Shown here: positions 44,904 through 56,038 of the stretch, one piece after another
Position numbering within the stretch: position 1 is the first letter of the stretch
Layout: each line of letters begins with the position of its first letter
Assembly: GCA_001602435.1 (NCBI GenBank)
Contig: CP012156.1
Location: 1,384,001-1,448,000, forward strand
DNA length: 64,000 nt
Source: Hyphomonadaceae bacterium UKL13-1
GTDB taxonomy: Bacteria > Pseudomonadota > Alphaproteobacteria > Caulobacterales > Aquidulcibacteraceae
Direction of reading: 5' to 3'
Notes under the pieces: generated by a model
Seen by the model: the letters and a program-made list of their open reading frames with translations, nothing else
Told to the model about the DNA's origin: nothing
Databases searched by the model: none
Position numbers and translations under genes: made by a program

Positions 44904-46400
44904 TTGCCTGAGTTTCTAAGACGACACTTTTTCTTTGCATTGGCGGGGGCGGCTTTTGTCGCCATGTTTGCCTTCGTGTTGCTGAAGGAAGTTGGTCTTT
45001 TCGGCAAGCCAAAGATGGGTGGCACAGCAGGTGCTTCTGCGAGCCAAGGTAAGGGCGGGTCAGGTAAAGCAGGGTCTCGGCCGACTAATGTTACGTTGAC
45101 CAAAGCCGAAGTGCGTGTTTTTTCAGATCGTGTGGAAATCCCCGGAACCGCTTTGGCCAACGAATCCATCACAGTCACCTCCAAAGTTCAGGACGTTGTT
45201 GATGAAGTCCGTTTTGAGAGTGGCCAAAATGTGCAACGTGGGGCGATCTTGATCGTTTTGGCGCGGACTGAACAATCAGCCGACCTTGGTGGCGCACGCA
45301 ATGATGTTGCAGCCGCTTTTGATGATGCCGATGGCGTCTATCAGGAAGCCGCTGCGGCAAGGGCAGAAGCCGATGCAGCCTATAATGAAATCAATGCGGT
45401 TAGCCGTGACCTTGAAGCAGCGCGTGCCGGGATTGCTGAAGCTGAGGCGGTGCGAAGTGAAGCCAAGCTGAATTTTGATCGTGTGACGGCATTGGCCGAT
45501 CGCGGCTTTGCCTCCAAAGCCCGCCTGGATTCAGCGCGGGCACAATTGCAATCCGCTGAGTCCCGGTTTCAAGTAGCTAAAGAGCGGGCGGAGGGGGCCT
45601 CTCAGCGGATTGAAACGCAAAAGGCGCGGGCTAATGCGCTGACTCGTCGCGCTCAAAGCGTTGATCAGCGCGCGCAATCTTCCCGCGCACGGGCTCAAAG
45701 TGTGGCGAGTCGCACCAATTCGGTGCAGTCGCGCTTGTCAGACCGCATCATTCGCGCACCCTTTTCGGGACGTATTGGTCTGCGCACCGTAAGCCCCGGC
45801 CAATTGGCTCGACCTGGCGACGTGTTGGCGACTTTGGATGACATCTCGCAGATCAAAGTTGATTTTGATGTGCCAGAAACCCGGATAAACTCGCTACAAG
45901 TCGGCACGGAAGTGGCGATCCGCTCTACCGCGATCCCAGACCAGTTATACAAAGCCACCGTGCGGTTTGTCGATACGCGCATTGACCCGCGGTCGCGCTC
46001 CATCCGGGCGCGCGCTTATATTCCAAATACCGACGGTCGACTGCGTCCAGGCATGTTGATGAGTGTGGATCTGATCACACCAGATCGGCGCATGCCGGCA
46101 GTGCCTGAAGTTGCGCTGCTCGAAGAGGGTAATGCCAGCTTTGTTTTCATCGCCCAAAGCGATGGCAAGGATGGACAGAAGGCCAAACGCATTCCGGTTA
46201 GCATCGGGATGCGCCGCGATGGTTTTGCCGAAATTGTCAGCGGACTTCCCGCCAATGCGATGGTGATCACCGAGGGCCTTGTCGGCCTGCGGGACGGTCA
46301 AGCCATTAAGCCGGTTGGCGGCGGTGGTACACCGGGGGCGAAGTCGGCGGATACCAAAGCAGCAGCGCCTGCGGCTAAATCAGATGGGCGTGGCGGCTGA
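44904..46400 (+). CDS. RND efflux periplasmic adaptor (HlyD/MFP family)
   Basis: 498 residues from TTG 44904, with GGAG 9 bases before it. There is an N-terminal anchor helix (FFFALAGAAFVAMFAFVLL), a Gly/Ser-rich linker, then lipoyl half VDEVRFESGQNVQRGAILIV, a long coiled-coil hairpin rich in Ala/Arg/Glu (about residues 130-270, longer than typical), and the second lipoyl half SDRIIRAPFSGRIGLRTVSP. The beta-barrel follows from DFDVPETRINSLQVGTEVAI. The stop overlaps the next ATG by one base (TGATG), so it is coupled to the RND pump. No outer-membrane TolC gene is adjacent. Confidence 0.92.
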   Translation: MPEFLRRHFFFALAGAAFVAMFAFVLLKEVGLFGKPKMGGTAGASASQGKGGSGKAGSRPTNVTLTKAEVRVFSDRVEIPGTALANESITVTSKVQDVVDEVRFESGQNVQRGAILIVLARTEQSADLGGARNDVAAAFDDADGVYQEAAAARAEADAAYNEINAVSRDLEAARAGIAEAEAVRSEAKLNFDRVTALADRGFASKARLDSARAQLQSAESRFQVAKERAEGASQRIETQKARANALTRRAQSVDQRAQSSRARAQSVASRTNSVQSRLSDRIIRAPFSGRIGLRTVSPGQLARPGDVLATLDDISQIKVDFDVPETRINSLQVGTEVAIRSTAIPDQLYKATVRFVDTRIDPRSRSIRARAYIPNTDGRLRPGMLMSVDLITPDRRMPAVPEVALLEEGNASFVFIAQSDGKDGQKAKRIPVSIGMRRDGFAEIVSGLPANAMVITEGLVGLRDGQAIKPVGGGGTPGAKSADTKAAAPAAKSDGRGG

Positions 46401-49400
46401 TGTTTCTCGCGGACGTCTCGGTCAAACGCCCAGTTCTGGCCACAGTCGCCAGTCTCCTCTTGATTGCGTTTGGCTTGATCGCCTTTCGCAGTCTGCCTTT
46501 GCGCGAGCTGCCCGCCGTTGATCCCCCAATTGTTTCGATCACTACCCAATATCGTGGGGCGTCGTCTGATATTGTTGAGACGCGCATAACCCAGATTATC
46601 GAAGACCAGTTGACAGGGATCGAAGGCCTCGCCTCCATTCAGGCATCGAGCCGCGATGGCCGTTCGTCCATACGGGTTGAGTTTAAGTTGTCTCGGAATC
46701 TAGACGAGGCAGCCAATGACGTGCGCGCCGCGGTTAGCCGGATTCAAAACCGTCTGCCTCAGGGTGTAGATCCGCCACAGGTGGAAAAATCCGACGCCGA
46801 TTCTGATCCAATCATGTTCCTCAATTTGGCGTCGAGCAATTTGACGACCGCCCAACTGACAAGTTTTGCCGAGCGGACCTTGGTGGACCGATTGAGCGCG
46901 ATTGACGGGGTGGCGACGGTTCGCGTGTTTGGCGGCCTGCGCCAATCCATGCGGGTGTGGCTGGATACCGAAGCGCTCGCCGCGCGCGGGCTTACCCCCG
47001 ATGATGTCGATGCCGCCCTACGGACGCAGAATGTCGAATTGCCAGCAGGTACAATCGAGGGCCAAGAACGCGACTATACAATGCGCATCGCGCGCGGCTA
47101 TCGCACGGCGGAAGAGTTTCGGCGCATGCCGATTGGCCGTAGCGGTGATGGACGGGTAACGCGCCTTGAGGATGTCGCCCGCGTGGCCGTGGAACCTGAA
47201 GATGACCGGCGGATTTTCCGGGGTAATGGCGTCAATCAAGTCGGGCTTGGCATCGTGCGACAATCCAATGCCAATGCGCTGGAGGTTGCGAAGGCAATTC
47301 GAGCGCAAAACGATGTCATTGCTAAAACTCTGCCCAAAGGCACAACAATTGTAGTCGCTTTTGACTCAACGGTCTTTATTGAGCGCGCGATTTCTGGCGT
47401 CTGGACCACGATGGCCGAAGCCATTGTTTTGGTGATCCTCGTCATTTTCTTGTTTCTGGGCTCGTTCCGCGCGGCCCTTTTGCCGGCTGCGACCATCCCA
47501 GTGTGTTTGATTGCGACTTTCGGCGTATTGGGCGTTTTTGGCTTTTCAATTAATCTCATTACGCTCTTGGCATTGGTTCTTGCTATTGGCTTGGTTGTTG
47601 ATGATTCTATTGTAGTTTTGGAAAACATCCAGCGCCGGATAGATCAGGGTGAGCCTGCGCTCATCGCGGCTCAGCGCGGTACCAATCAAGTAGCGTTTGC
47701 GGTGATCGCTACGACAGCCGTTTTGGTCTCGGTCTTTACGCCGCTCTTGTTCACCGGCGGTTTCGTCGGCCGCCTGTTCGTCGAGTTAGCGGTGACTATT
47801 GCGTCTGCCGTAACAATTTCAGCCTTCGTAGCCTTGACCCTGACCCCTATGATGGGCTCGCTCCTCTTGCGTCCGGCAGACAAGACCAACAAGCTTTCCG
47901 CTTTTATCGATAAGTCTTTTGACGCCGTTCGTGCATCCTATGCTACGTCGGTCAAGGCGAGTTTGAAGGCCCCGAAGACCGCGTTTGCTGTCATGGGCGT
48001 CGCGATTCTGGCGGCAGGATTTTTTGCTGCCAAACTACCCAGCGAGCTTATCCCACTGGAAGATCGCGGCAATATCACGGTGCAATTCAGCGGGCCTGAA
48101 GGCGCGGGCTTTGCCTATACCCGCCAGATTGTCGCCAAGATCGAGCCCGTGCTCGCCGAATATGTCAAAAGCGGTGAAGCGTCTCGAACTCTCGTCATCG
48201 CACCGAACTTCCAAGATCAAGGCACCAACCGGATGAACCGCGGGCTCAGTCGGGTGTTCTTGGCCGAATGGGGCACGCGTCGCGATGGTAACGAGATTGT
48301 AGATGAGCTTAACCGTAAGCTGGCGGGCATTCCAGGCGCGCAGTTCCGGGCTTCTATGCAAAACGCGTTTTCCGGCGGGCGTGGCGGCGGCGGAAATGAT
48401 GGGGTTTCTATCGTTCTGGGCGGCAGTAATTACCTAGAACTGGCAGCTGTTGCTGAAAAAATCGTCGCAAGCGGTCGTGCCAATGAAGGGTTTGCCCGTA
48501 TACGGATGAATTATGAGCCGATTTCGCCCAAGATTGAAATTGCCATCAATCGGGAGCGGGCTGCAGCGCTAGGGGTCTCTGTCCAATCCATTGGTCGCAC
48601 CTTGGAAGCCACCACGGGCTTGCGTCGGGTTGGTACATATCCAGCTGACGGTGAAGAATATGACGTCATTCTCCAAGTTGATCGCCGCGAGCGGCAAAGC
48701 GTTGAGGCACTTGGCCGGATATATGTACGGTCTGATCGCACGGGAGAGCTTGTCCCACTTTCCAATCTTGTCACTACCAAGAATTTGGGTGGAACAGATG
48801 ATCTGCCGCGCGTGAATAAATTGCGCGCCGTCACAATCACTGCCAATCTCAACAAAGGCTATTCCATTGGCGAGGCCGTGAAGTGGTTAGAAGAGACAGC
48901 AGCGGAAGATATGAAGCCCGATATGAAAATCGACTACACGGGCCAGTCGCAACAATTTAAAGAGGCAGGCTCTGCCATCGGCTTTGCCTTCGCTTTGGCG
49001 ATCCTGATCGTATTTTTGACCTTGGCCGCGCAATTTGAAAGTTTCGTCCACCCATTGACGATTATGATCACCGTGCCGCTAGCCATCGCTGGGGGATTGT
49101 TCGGGCTCTATGCGGCTGGCTTTAGTCTCAACATTTATTCCCAGATTGGCTTGATCATTCTAGTAGCTTTGGCGGCTAAGAACGGCATTTTGATCGTGGA
49201 GTTCGCCAACCAATTGCGCGATGAGGGCCGCTCTGTTCGCGATGCGATTGCTGAGGCTGCCGACCTTCGCTTGCGCCCGATCCTGATGACCTCGGTTGCT
49301 ACGGTTGCTGGGGCGTTGCCGCTGGCCTTGTCACACGGGGCTGGCAGTGAAGCGCGCGCCAATATTGGCGTGGTCGTGGTTTTCGGCGTGCTGTGCGCGA

Positions 49401-49537
49401 CGGCATTGACGCTTTATGTCGTTCCCGTGGTGTACATGCTGTTGGCACGTTTCACTGGCAGTCCTGAGGCCCGTGCCAAGGCGATTGAGGACTTTGAGCG
49501 CAGCGAGACACAAGCACAGGCCGCTGCGGCTGAGTAA
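46400..49537 (+). CDS. RND efflux permease, HAE1 family
   Basis: 1045-residue inner-membrane pump with 12 helices and two large periplasmic loops. MFLADVSVKRPVLATVASLL, the TM4 proton-relay Asp pair GLVVDDSIVVLENIQRRI and the second-half KNGILIVEFANQLRDEGRSV are typical of AcrB/MexB relatives. Glycine-rich SGGRGGGGNDG is near residue 655. It works with the adaptor encoded just upstream, exporting drugs or lipophilic compounds. The substrate is unknown. The C-terminus is acidic and ends AQAAAAE. Confidence 0.95.
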   Translation: MFLADVSVKRPVLATVASLLLIAFGLIAFRSLPLRELPAVDPPIVSITTQYRGASSDIVETRITQIIEDQLTGIEGLASIQASSRDGRSSIRVEFKLSRNLDEAANDVRAAVSRIQNRLPQGVDPPQVEKSDADSDPIMFLNLASSNLTTAQLTSFAERTLVDRLSAIDGVATVRVFGGLRQSMRVWLDTEALAARGLTPDDVDAALRTQNVELPAGTIEGQERDYTMRIARGYRTAEEFRRMPIGRSGDGRVTRLEDVARVAVEPEDDRRIFRGNGVNQVGLGIVRQSNANALEVAKAIRAQNDVIAKTLPKGTTIVVAFDSTVFIERAISGVWTTMAEAIVLVILVIFLFLGSFRAALLPAATIPVCLIATFGVLGVFGFSINLITLLALVLAIGLVVDDSIVVLENIQRRIDQGEPALIAAQRGTNQVAFAVIATTAVLVSVFTPLLFTGGFVGRLFVELAVTIASAVTISAFVALTLTPMMGSLLLRPADKTNKLSAFIDKSFDAVRASYATSVKASLKAPKTAFAVMGVAILAAGFFAAKLPSELIPLEDRGNITVQFSGPEGAGFAYTRQIVAKIEPVLAEYVKSGEASRTLVIAPNFQDQGTNRMNRGLSRVFLAEWGTRRDGNEIVDELNRKLAGIPGAQFRASMQNAFSGGRGGGGNDGVSIVLGGSNYLELAAVAEKIVASGRANEGFARIRMNYEPISPKIEIAINRERAAALGVSVQSIGRTLEATTGLRRVGTYPADGEEYDVILQVDRRERQSVEALGRIYVRSDRTGELVPLSNLVTTKNLGGTDDLPRVNKLRAVTITANLNKGYSIGEAVKWLEETAAEDMKPDMKIDYTGQSQQFKEAGSAIGFAFALAILIVFLTLAAQFESFVHPLTIMITVPLAIAGGLFGLYAAGFSLNIYSQIGLIILVALAAKNGILIVEFANQLRDEGRSVRDAIAEAADLRLRPILMTSVATVAGALPLALSHGAGSEARANIGVVVVFGVLCATALTLYVVPVVYMLLARFTGSPEARAKAIEDFERSETQAQAAAAE

Positions 49538-49590
49538 GTTGCCGGAAACCAGCACTGGCGGGATTTGGCGGGTAAGGCTAAAGTGTAGCT

Positions 49591-51939
49591 ATGAATGCTA
49601 TTGCTCCAGTCCCCAAGCCATCACTCTCGCCAGACGAGCTAGCCGCCCTCTCAACTGTGGAAGAACGCCTGTTATGGCTAGCGTCTTGGACCATCCATAA
49701 CGCCAATCATCTGCGCCCGAATCGCGATGGGCTGAAGGTCGGCGGGCATCAGGCATCATGTGCATCTATGACAAGCTTGATGACGGCGCTCTATTTTAAA
49801 GCGCTGCGTCCGCAAGACCGGGTTGCGGTAAAGCCCCATGCCAGCCCTGTGTTTCATGGCGCGCAATATTTGTTTGGTCGCCAGACACGCGAGCAATTGG
49901 AGCGGTTTCGCGGCCTTGGCGGCGCGCAATCCTATCCAAGCCGGACCAAAGATAAGGACGACGTCGATTTCTCGACCGGCTCAGTCGGTCTGGGGGTTGC
50001 TGTAACGGCCTTTGCCGCTTTGGTGCAGGATTATCTGGCCGCCCGTGGCCGTGTGCCAGCTGAATCCATGGGCCGCATGATCGCGCTTTTGGGTGATGCA
50101 GAGCTGGATGAGGGCAATATTTATGAGGCCTTGATTGAGGCCTATAAGCACGATCTGCGCAACATCTGGTGGATTGTCGACTATAATCGGCAAAGCTTGG
50201 ATGCCACGACGTCTGAACGGATGTGGGACCGGTTTGACGACATCTTTGAAACCGTCGGTTGGGACGTTCTGACCCTCAAATATGGCAAACGCCAACTCGA
50301 AGCTTTTGCAAAGCCCGGCGGCCAATCACTGCAGGCGTGGATCGAGTCTTGCCCAAACGATCTTTATGCGGCGCTGAGCTATCAGGGCGGTACCGCTTGG
50401 CGGGAACGTTTACTGCAAGATCTGCCAACAGAAGGGCAGAGCCTCATCGGCACGTATGATGACGCAGCGCTCTCAAACCTCATGACGCAATTGGGCGGTC
50501 ATTGCCTTGAAACCTTGGTGGAAGCTTTTGATCAAGCGGCCCAAAATGATCGACCAAAGCTATTCATCGCCTATACGGTCAAAGGCTGGCGGCTGCCGTT
50601 TCAGGGCCATAAGGACAATCATTCAGGCCTGATGACCCCGACACAGATTGACACCTTACGGCAGTCCCTGGGTGTCCCTGAAGGACAGGAATGGGATGCG
50701 CTGGCAGGTCTGAACCAAGCAGATGAAGCAGCGGTGCGCGCCTTGATCGCCCAAGCGCCGTTTCAAGCCGACGTGAAACGACGGTATAATCCTGAGCCCG
50801 TCGCTATTCCTGACACGTTTGAGGTGCCCAGCGGGGAACAGCAAGCCACGCAGGCGGCATTTGGCAAAATCCTCGCCGATATTGCAAAGACCGAAAGCGA
50901 CTTTGCCGCTAGGATCGTGACCACCTCGCCAGATGTGACGGTCTCCACCAATTTGGGTGGCTTTGTGAATCGGCGGGGCTTGTTCTCGCGCACCACGACC
51001 AAGGACGTGTTTAAGGACCGCAAGATCGCTAGCCCGCAAATCTGGACAGGTTCAGGGGCAGGCCAGCATATTGAATTGGGCATTGCTGAGAACAACCTCT
51101 TCCTCAATCTAGCTGCTTTTGGTTTGGCTGGCGAACATTTTGGCGAGCGCTTGTTTCCCATCGGCACGCTCTATGACCCGTTTATTGCCCGTGGTCTCGA
51201 CGCGCTGAATTACGCAATTTACCAGAATGCCCGCTTCCTTGTGGTCTCGACGCCGTCGGGCTTAACGCTTGGACCTGAAGGCGGCGCGCACCAGTCGATC
51301 AACACGCCTTTGATCGGGATGGGCCAGCCTGGCTTGACCCATTGGGAACCAGCCTTTGCTGACGAATTGGCCCTCCTGATGCGCCATAGTTTTGTTGATC
51401 TGCAAGAACAGACAGGCGGGTGCCATTATTTCCGCCTCTCGACACGCATGCTGACCCAGCCCATCCGGCCTGATGCCAGTTGGCAAGCTGGAGCTCTGCA
51501 AGGTGCTTATTGGTTGATCCCGCCAAGCCCAGGAGCAGAGCTGGCCTTGATCTATTGTGGGGCGTTGGCACCAGAAGCATTGGCCGGGTTTGACGCGCTG
51601 AAAGAGGATTATCCGGGTATGGGCGTACTGGCAGTAACCTCGCCAGATCTCTTGCACCGGGGCTGGACCGCGGCAGGGCGTGCGCGCTGGACAGGTGGGC
51701 CCCGCTTGGCCAGTCACATTGAACAGCTCTTAAGCCTGCTGCATGCGCGGGCAGGGCTGATCACCTTACTCGATGGATCACCCGCAGCCCTTTCGTGGGT
51801 TGGCTCTGTTCTTGGCCACCGGGTGCGTGCCCTAGGTGTGGAGCAATTTGGTCAGACCGGCGATTTGCCGGACCTTTACCGGACCTATCGCCTCGATTGC
51901 GAGGCCATTTTGGATGCGGCGGCTGATCTCCATTTTTGA
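49591..51939 (+). CDS. AceE/transketolase-like ThDP enzyme, stand-alone
   Basis: 782 residues, shorter than the 880-900 of homodimeric pyruvate dehydrogenase E1. The N-terminal ThDP domain has GGHQASCASMTSLMTALYF, FSTGSVGLGVAVTAFAALVQ and the cofactor motif GDAELDEGNIYEALIEAYKH ending in NRQSLD. The second domain carries GIAENNLFLNLAAFGLAGEH with the Glu that activates ThDP, and the C-terminal domain follows. Pattern and order match the AceE/transketolase superfamily. No E2 (lipoyl transferase) or E3 gene is adjacent, so it may act as a transketolase-like or 2-oxoacid enzyme rather than within a PDH complex. Confidence 0.82.
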   Translation: MNAIAPVPKPSLSPDELAALSTVEERLLWLASWTIHNANHLRPNRDGLKVGGHQASCASMTSLMTALYFKALRPQDRVAVKPHASPVFHGAQYLFGRQTREQLERFRGLGGAQSYPSRTKDKDDVDFSTGSVGLGVAVTAFAALVQDYLAARGRVPAESMGRMIALLGDAELDEGNIYEALIEAYKHDLRNIWWIVDYNRQSLDATTSERMWDRFDDIFETVGWDVLTLKYGKRQLEAFAKPGGQSLQAWIESCPNDLYAALSYQGGTAWRERLLQDLPTEGQSLIGTYDDAALSNLMTQLGGHCLETLVEAFDQAAQNDRPKLFIAYTVKGWRLPFQGHKDNHSGLMTPTQIDTLRQSLGVPEGQEWDALAGLNQADEAAVRALIAQAPFQADVKRRYNPEPVAIPDTFEVPSGEQQATQAAFGKILADIAKTESDFAARIVTTSPDVTVSTNLGGFVNRRGLFSRTTTKDVFKDRKIASPQIWTGSGAGQHIELGIAENNLFLNLAAFGLAGEHFGERLFPIGTLYDPFIARGLDALNYAIYQNARFLVVSTPSGLTLGPEGGAHQSINTPLIGMGQPGLTHWEPAFADELALLMRHSFVDLQEQTGGCHYFRLSTRMLTQPIRPDASWQAGALQGAYWLIPPSPGAELALIYCGALAPEALAGFDALKEDYPGMGVLAVTSPDLLHRGWTAAGRARWTGGPRLASHIEQLLSLLHARAGLITLLDGSPAALSWVGSVLGHRVRALGVEQFGQTGDLPDLYRTYRLDCEAILDAAADLHF

Positions 51940-51997
51940 GCTCTTACTCCTAGGTAATTACTCAAAAAGGGTGAAAGTTCGAGGTGAAAAGCCATTT

Positions 51998-53071
51998 CTA
52001 GGGCGTCCCAGTTTTGGGGCTATCAGTTTGGTCCAATAGACCAATCAGCTTACCGTCATTCAAGCGATTGAGGTCGTCAAACCACTGGGACTGTCGAAGC
52101 AGTATGGCATAGGTCACGAGAGCGGGGCGCAAGGATTCAGGCGTCTCCTCATGGGCCTTTCTGACTGCGGCAAACCCTGTCTCGGCTTGGCCCTTATACA
52201 CATACTCATTCAAGAAACCGATGAGTGGCGCAAAGCTCGGCGGATCTTGTGGATCAAGGACGGCGGCTTGCATGTCAGCCAAACGGGTTTGGGCAGCTAG
52301 ATCGAGCGCTTGGGCTATCTCGCCTCTGGTTCCTGCAGGCTCTGCGCTGACCGCGGTTGCAAGCTCTAGCTGAGCTTCTTGGAAATCACTACTCAAAAGA
52401 TAGGGCGCTGGAGTTTCCGGCGTTGTGGCTTTCATCGCCTCTCGATAAAGGCCAAATCTCTGGCCCTGCCACACCACTAGAATTGGGGCCAATGGCGCAC
52501 CAGATAACTCGCTTTGGCCATCGAGGGTCATGTCGTCAAAGGCCAAAAAGGCTGCGGGATACTGTTCTGTGCGCTTTAAGGGAACAAATCGCGACACACC
52601 ACTGCTGCCCAGAGACAGCTTACCGATGAGCTTGCCAGTTGGCCCATCGAACACAAAGCGGGTGAGACAACAATGCATACCGCCTGACCAACCATCCACC
52701 ACGAGGTCGGGATGGCGAGTTCCTGCCGCCTGACGGTCAGCCGAGGAGAGGTCAAATTGCTGGATCGGATTGTTTGGATCGGCGGGTAGAGCATCCAATT
52801 TTCGTCCACCATGCCAAACGACTAAGCTTTCCTGATCGGCGTTTGTGGGGACAGCGTAGATATGCACGTCACCGATTTGCCCCACCAGACGGCCTTCATA
52901 AACGGGTTTCGGTAAGAGGAGGGTCACAACCACCGCCACACAGCCCAATATAAAGCCTGTCACGGCCAGTTTCGTCAAAATTGCGCGAAAATGATCTGTG
53001 TGCCGAGGGCTGCTTGGCCCTTGTTGCTGGTTGCTTGGGGGATGATCATCCATTCCGTTCATTGCCCACAT
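51998..53071 (-). CDS. Membrane-anchored hypothetical protein
   Basis: 357 residues. After a polar Pro/Gln-rich N-terminus there is one membrane helix (LAVTGFILGCVAVVVTLLL, about residues 35-53) and a large extracytoplasmic region with GQIGDVHIYAVPTNADQ, DLVVDGWSGGMHCCLTRFVF with a Cys pair, and an alpha-helical C-terminus. No family recognised. Starts at 53071, 53062 and 53053 (ATG) are all possible. The 3' end is 59 bases from the convergent AceE-like gene, and it is divergent from gyrA. Confidence 0.7.
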   Translation of the reverse strand: MWAMNGMDDHPPSNQQQGPSSPRHTDHFRAILTKLAVTGFILGCVAVVVTLLLPKPVYEGRLVGQIGDVHIYAVPTNADQESLVVWHGGRKLDALPADPNNPIQQFDLSSADRQAAGTRHPDLVVDGWSGGMHCCLTRFVFDGPTGKLIGKLSLGSSGVSRFVPLKRTEQYPAAFLAFDDMTLDGQSELSGAPLAPILVVWQGQRFGLYREAMKATTPETPAPYLLSSDFQEAQLELATAVSAEPAGTRGEIAQALDLAAQTRLADMQAAVLDPQDPPSFAPLIGFLNEYVYKGQAETGFAAVRKAHEETPESLRPALVTYAILLRQSQWFDDLNRLNDGKLIGLLDQTDSPKTGTP

Positions 53072-53199
53072 CTTCTATCACCAAAAGGCGGCAAATGCAT
53101 GCACGAAGTTTGGACCTGCGCGCAGGCGAATGCTAGAGTGCGAGTGCAAGGTTGCGTCCGAATCGCAACCATCCTGATCAGCAACAGACGGCTTACCCC

Positions 53200-56004
53200 T
53201 TGACCGATACCCCAGAAACAGACGGCGCAGATCCGATTGAACCCAACCGCCCAGAGACAGTCATTGTCGACGTAAAGGGCATCACGCCAATCTCTATCGA
53301 GAATGAGCTCAAGTCCTCTTATTTGGACTATGCGATGAGTGTGATCGTGGCACGGGCTCTCCCGGACGCGCGCGATGGTCTAAAGCCTGTGCACCGGCGG
53401 ATTTTGTATGCCATGGGCGAGGGCGGCTATACGCCCGACAAGAAGCATGTGAAGTCTTCGCGCATCGTCGGGGACGTAATGGGTAAGTATCACCCCCATG
53501 GCGACAGTGCGATCTATGACGCGATGGTGCGCATGGCGCAGGACTTTTCCATGAGCTTGCCTTTGATCGATGGGCAGGGGAATTTCGGCTCAGTCGACGG
53601 CGATCCTCCTGCTGCGATGCGTTACACCGAAAGCAAGCTGGCCAAAGTAGCTATGGCGCTACTGGACGATATCGATGAATCCACGGTCAATTTCCAAGAT
53701 AATTATGATGGCTCTGAAAGCGAGCCAGTTGTTCTGCCAGCCAAATATCCAAACCTCTTGGTCAATGGCGCAGGCGGTATCGCCGTTGGTATGGCGACCA
53801 ATATCCCGCCGCATAATCTGGGTGAGATTTGTGACGCGACTTTGGCAATCTTGGATAATCCAAGCCTGTCGGATCAGGATTTGCTCGACATTGTGCCAGG
53901 TCCTGACTTTCCGACAGGTGGGGAAATCGTCGGCCGAACGGGCGCTCGTAATGGCCTCTTGACCGGGCGCGGCTCTGTCATCATGCGTGGTAAGACGTCA
54001 GTTGAAAACATGCGCGGCGACCGCGAAGCCATCATCATCTCGGAAATTCCCTATCAGGTGAACAAGTCCTCGATGATCGAGCGGATCGCTGAATTGGTAC
54101 GCGAAAAGCGGGTTGAAGGCATTTCGGGTCTCCGCGACGAAAGCGACCGACGCGGTATGCGGGTTGTGATCGAACTTAAGCGCGATGCTTCGGCAGAAGT
54201 CGTATTGAACCAACTTTACCGCTATTCGCAGCTGCAGACCTCGTTTGGCGTCAATATGTTGGCGCTGGTCGGTGGCCGTCCAATTCAATTGTCGATGCGT
54301 GGCCTGATTGAGACCTTCCTGACCTTCCGGGAAGAAGTGATTGCCCGTCGCACCCGCCATCGTCTTAACAAAGCGCGCGACCGCGGCCATGACTTAGTTG
54401 GTCTGGCGATCGCGGTTGCCAACATCGACGAAGTGGTGCGCTTGATCCGGGAATCGCCCGATCCTGCCTCTGCCCGCTTAGCGTTGACCAGCCGCGATTG
54501 GCCGGCACACGATTTGGCACCCATCATTCAATTGATTGCTGACCCACGCTCTGTCCTGACAGAAGCGGGCACAATCCGCATGAGTGACGACCAAGCGCGC
54601 GCTATTTTGGACTTGCGTTTGCAACGATTGACCGGCTTGGGCCGCGATGAATTGTCCAACGAAGTCCGTTCTTTGGCTGCCAAGATCGCTGATTTGCTGG
54701 ATATTTTGCGTTCACGAGCTCGCGTGATTGAGATTATCCGCACCGAATTGACTCATGTGCGTGACACCTATGCCGTCCCGCGTCGCACCATCTTTATCGA
54801 AGCCGATCTCGATCTCGAAGATGAAGACTTCATCGAGCGCGAAGACATGGTCGTCACGGTTTCGCACGCTGGCTATGTGAAGCGGACTTTGTTGTCGACC
54901 TATCGCACGCAAAACCGGGGTGGACGCGGCCGTTCGGGCATGGAAACCAAGGACGAAGATTTCGTGGTCCGCCTGTTCGCAGCCTCGACCCACGCACCGA
55001 TCTTATTTTTCTCGTCCAAAGGGATTGTCTATCGCGAGAAGGTCTGGCGTCTGCCGCAGGGCGATCCACGTACCAAGGGCCGCTCGATTGCCAATATATT
55101 GCCGATCGAGAAAGACGAGAAGATTACCACCGTCATGCCTCTGCCAGAGGATGAGGATAGCTGGGGTGCTTTGGAACTGATGTTTGCCACCCGCAAGGGC
55201 AATGTGCGGCGTAATTCTTTGTCTGACTTCCAGCGCGTGGCGCGTGGCGGCAAGATTGCCATGAAGTTCGATGATGAAGATGACCAAATCGTCGATGTCG
55301 CCATTTGCTCCGATCAAGACGACGTCCTGCTGACCACGCGCTTGGGTCAGTGCATTCGCTTTCAAGCGACCGATGTTCGTGTCTTTAAGGGCCGGGACTC
55401 AACCGGTGTGCGCGGCATCACCTTGGCTGAAGGCGATGAAGTGATCGCGATGTCGATCCTCCGCCATGTCGATGTGACGGCCGAAGAGCGCGCAACTTAT
55501 ATTAAGCAGAGCCGCTCTGTTCAGGGCGAAGAGGTTGATCCCGCGGCAACAGAGGTCGCGGATGAAGTCGCTGAAAGCGAAGCTGGGCCTGCCCAATTGT
55601 CGCCCGAGCGCTATGCGGAACTGTCGGCACGTGAACAATATGTGCTGGCAGTAGCCGAAGAAGGCTTGGGCAAGCGAGCTTCATCTTATGAATATCGCGT
55701 CACAAATCGAGGCGGGAAGGGCATTGTGGCCCATGATTTGTCACGTCGTGGCGGTCAATTGGTGGCGGCTTTCCCAGTCGAAGAGACCGATGAAGTCATG
55801 ATGGTGACAGACGGTGGTCAATTGATTCGGACGCGTGTAGATCAAATTCGGCGGGCCGGTCGTTCCACTCAAGGTGTGATGATCATCCGCGTTTCAGAAG
55901 GCGAGCGTGTGGTCTCGGTAGAGCGTCTGGCCGATATGGGGTCAGATGATGCCGAAGGTCCCGCAGAGGGGACGGATGCCTCACCAGATGCACCTAGCAG
56001 CTGA
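53200..56004 (+). CDS. gyrA: DNA gyrase subunit A
   Basis: 934 residues from TTG 53200, chosen because [13 protein letters not shown] matches the usual alphaproteobacterial MTDTP opening. TTG 53152 would add 16 residues. It holds [20 protein letters not shown], the catalytic Tyr in [10 protein letters not shown], and quinolone-region [10 protein letters not shown] with Ser and Asp at the positions equivalent to E. coli 83 and 87, i.e. the sensitive form. The GyrA box is [12 protein letters not shown] roughly 60-residue charged insertion ([18 protein letters not shown] to RASSYEYR) interrupts the C-terminal propeller, as in other Alphaproteobacteria. The tail is acidic. Introduces negative supercoils with GyrB. 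Confidence 0.96.
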   Translation: MTDTPETDGADPIEPNRPETVIVDVKGITPISIENELKSSYLDYAMSVIVARALPDARDGLKPVHRRILYAMGEGGYTPDKKHVKSSRIVGDVMGKYHPHGDSAIYDAMVRMAQDFSMSLPLIDGQGNFGSVDGDPPAAMRYTESKLAKVAMALLDDIDESTVNFQDNYDGSESEPVVLPAKYPNLLVNGAGGIAVGMATNIPPHNLGEICDATLAILDNPSLSDQDLLDIVPGPDFPTGGEIVGRTGARNGLLTGRGSVIMRGKTSVENMRGDREAIIISEIPYQVNKSSMIERIAELVREKRVEGISGLRDESDRRGMRVVIELKRDASAEVVLNQLYRYSQLQTSFGVNMLALVGGRPIQLSMRGLIETFLTFREEVIARRTRHRLNKARDRGHDLVGLAIAVANIDEVVRLIRESPDPASARLALTSRDWPAHDLAPIIQLIADPRSVLTEAGTIRMSDDQARAILDLRLQRLTGLGRDELSNEVRSLAAKIADLLDILRSRARVIEIIRTELTHVRDTYAVPRRTIFIEADLDLEDEDFIEREDMVVTVSHAGYVKRTLLSTYRTQNRGGRGRSGMETKDEDFVVRLFAASTHAPILFFSSKGIVYREKVWRLPQGDPRTKGRSIANILPIEKDEKITTVMPLPEDEDSWGALELMFATRKGNVRRNSLSDFQRVARGGKIAMKFDDEDDQIVDVAICSDQDDVLLTTRLGQCIRFQATDVRVFKGRDSTGVRGITLAEGDEVIAMSILRHVDVTAEERATYIKQSRSVQGEEVDPAATEVADEVAESEAGPAQLSPERYAELSAREQYVLAVAEEGLGKRASSYEYRVTNRGGKGIVAHDLSRRGGQLVAAFPVEETDEVMMVTDGGQLIRTRVDQIRRAGRSTQGVMIIRVSEGERVVSVERLADMGSDDAEGPAEGTDASPDAPSS

Positions 56005-56038
56005 TGAGGCTACCCCATGCCATGCGTAGGAGACGTTG

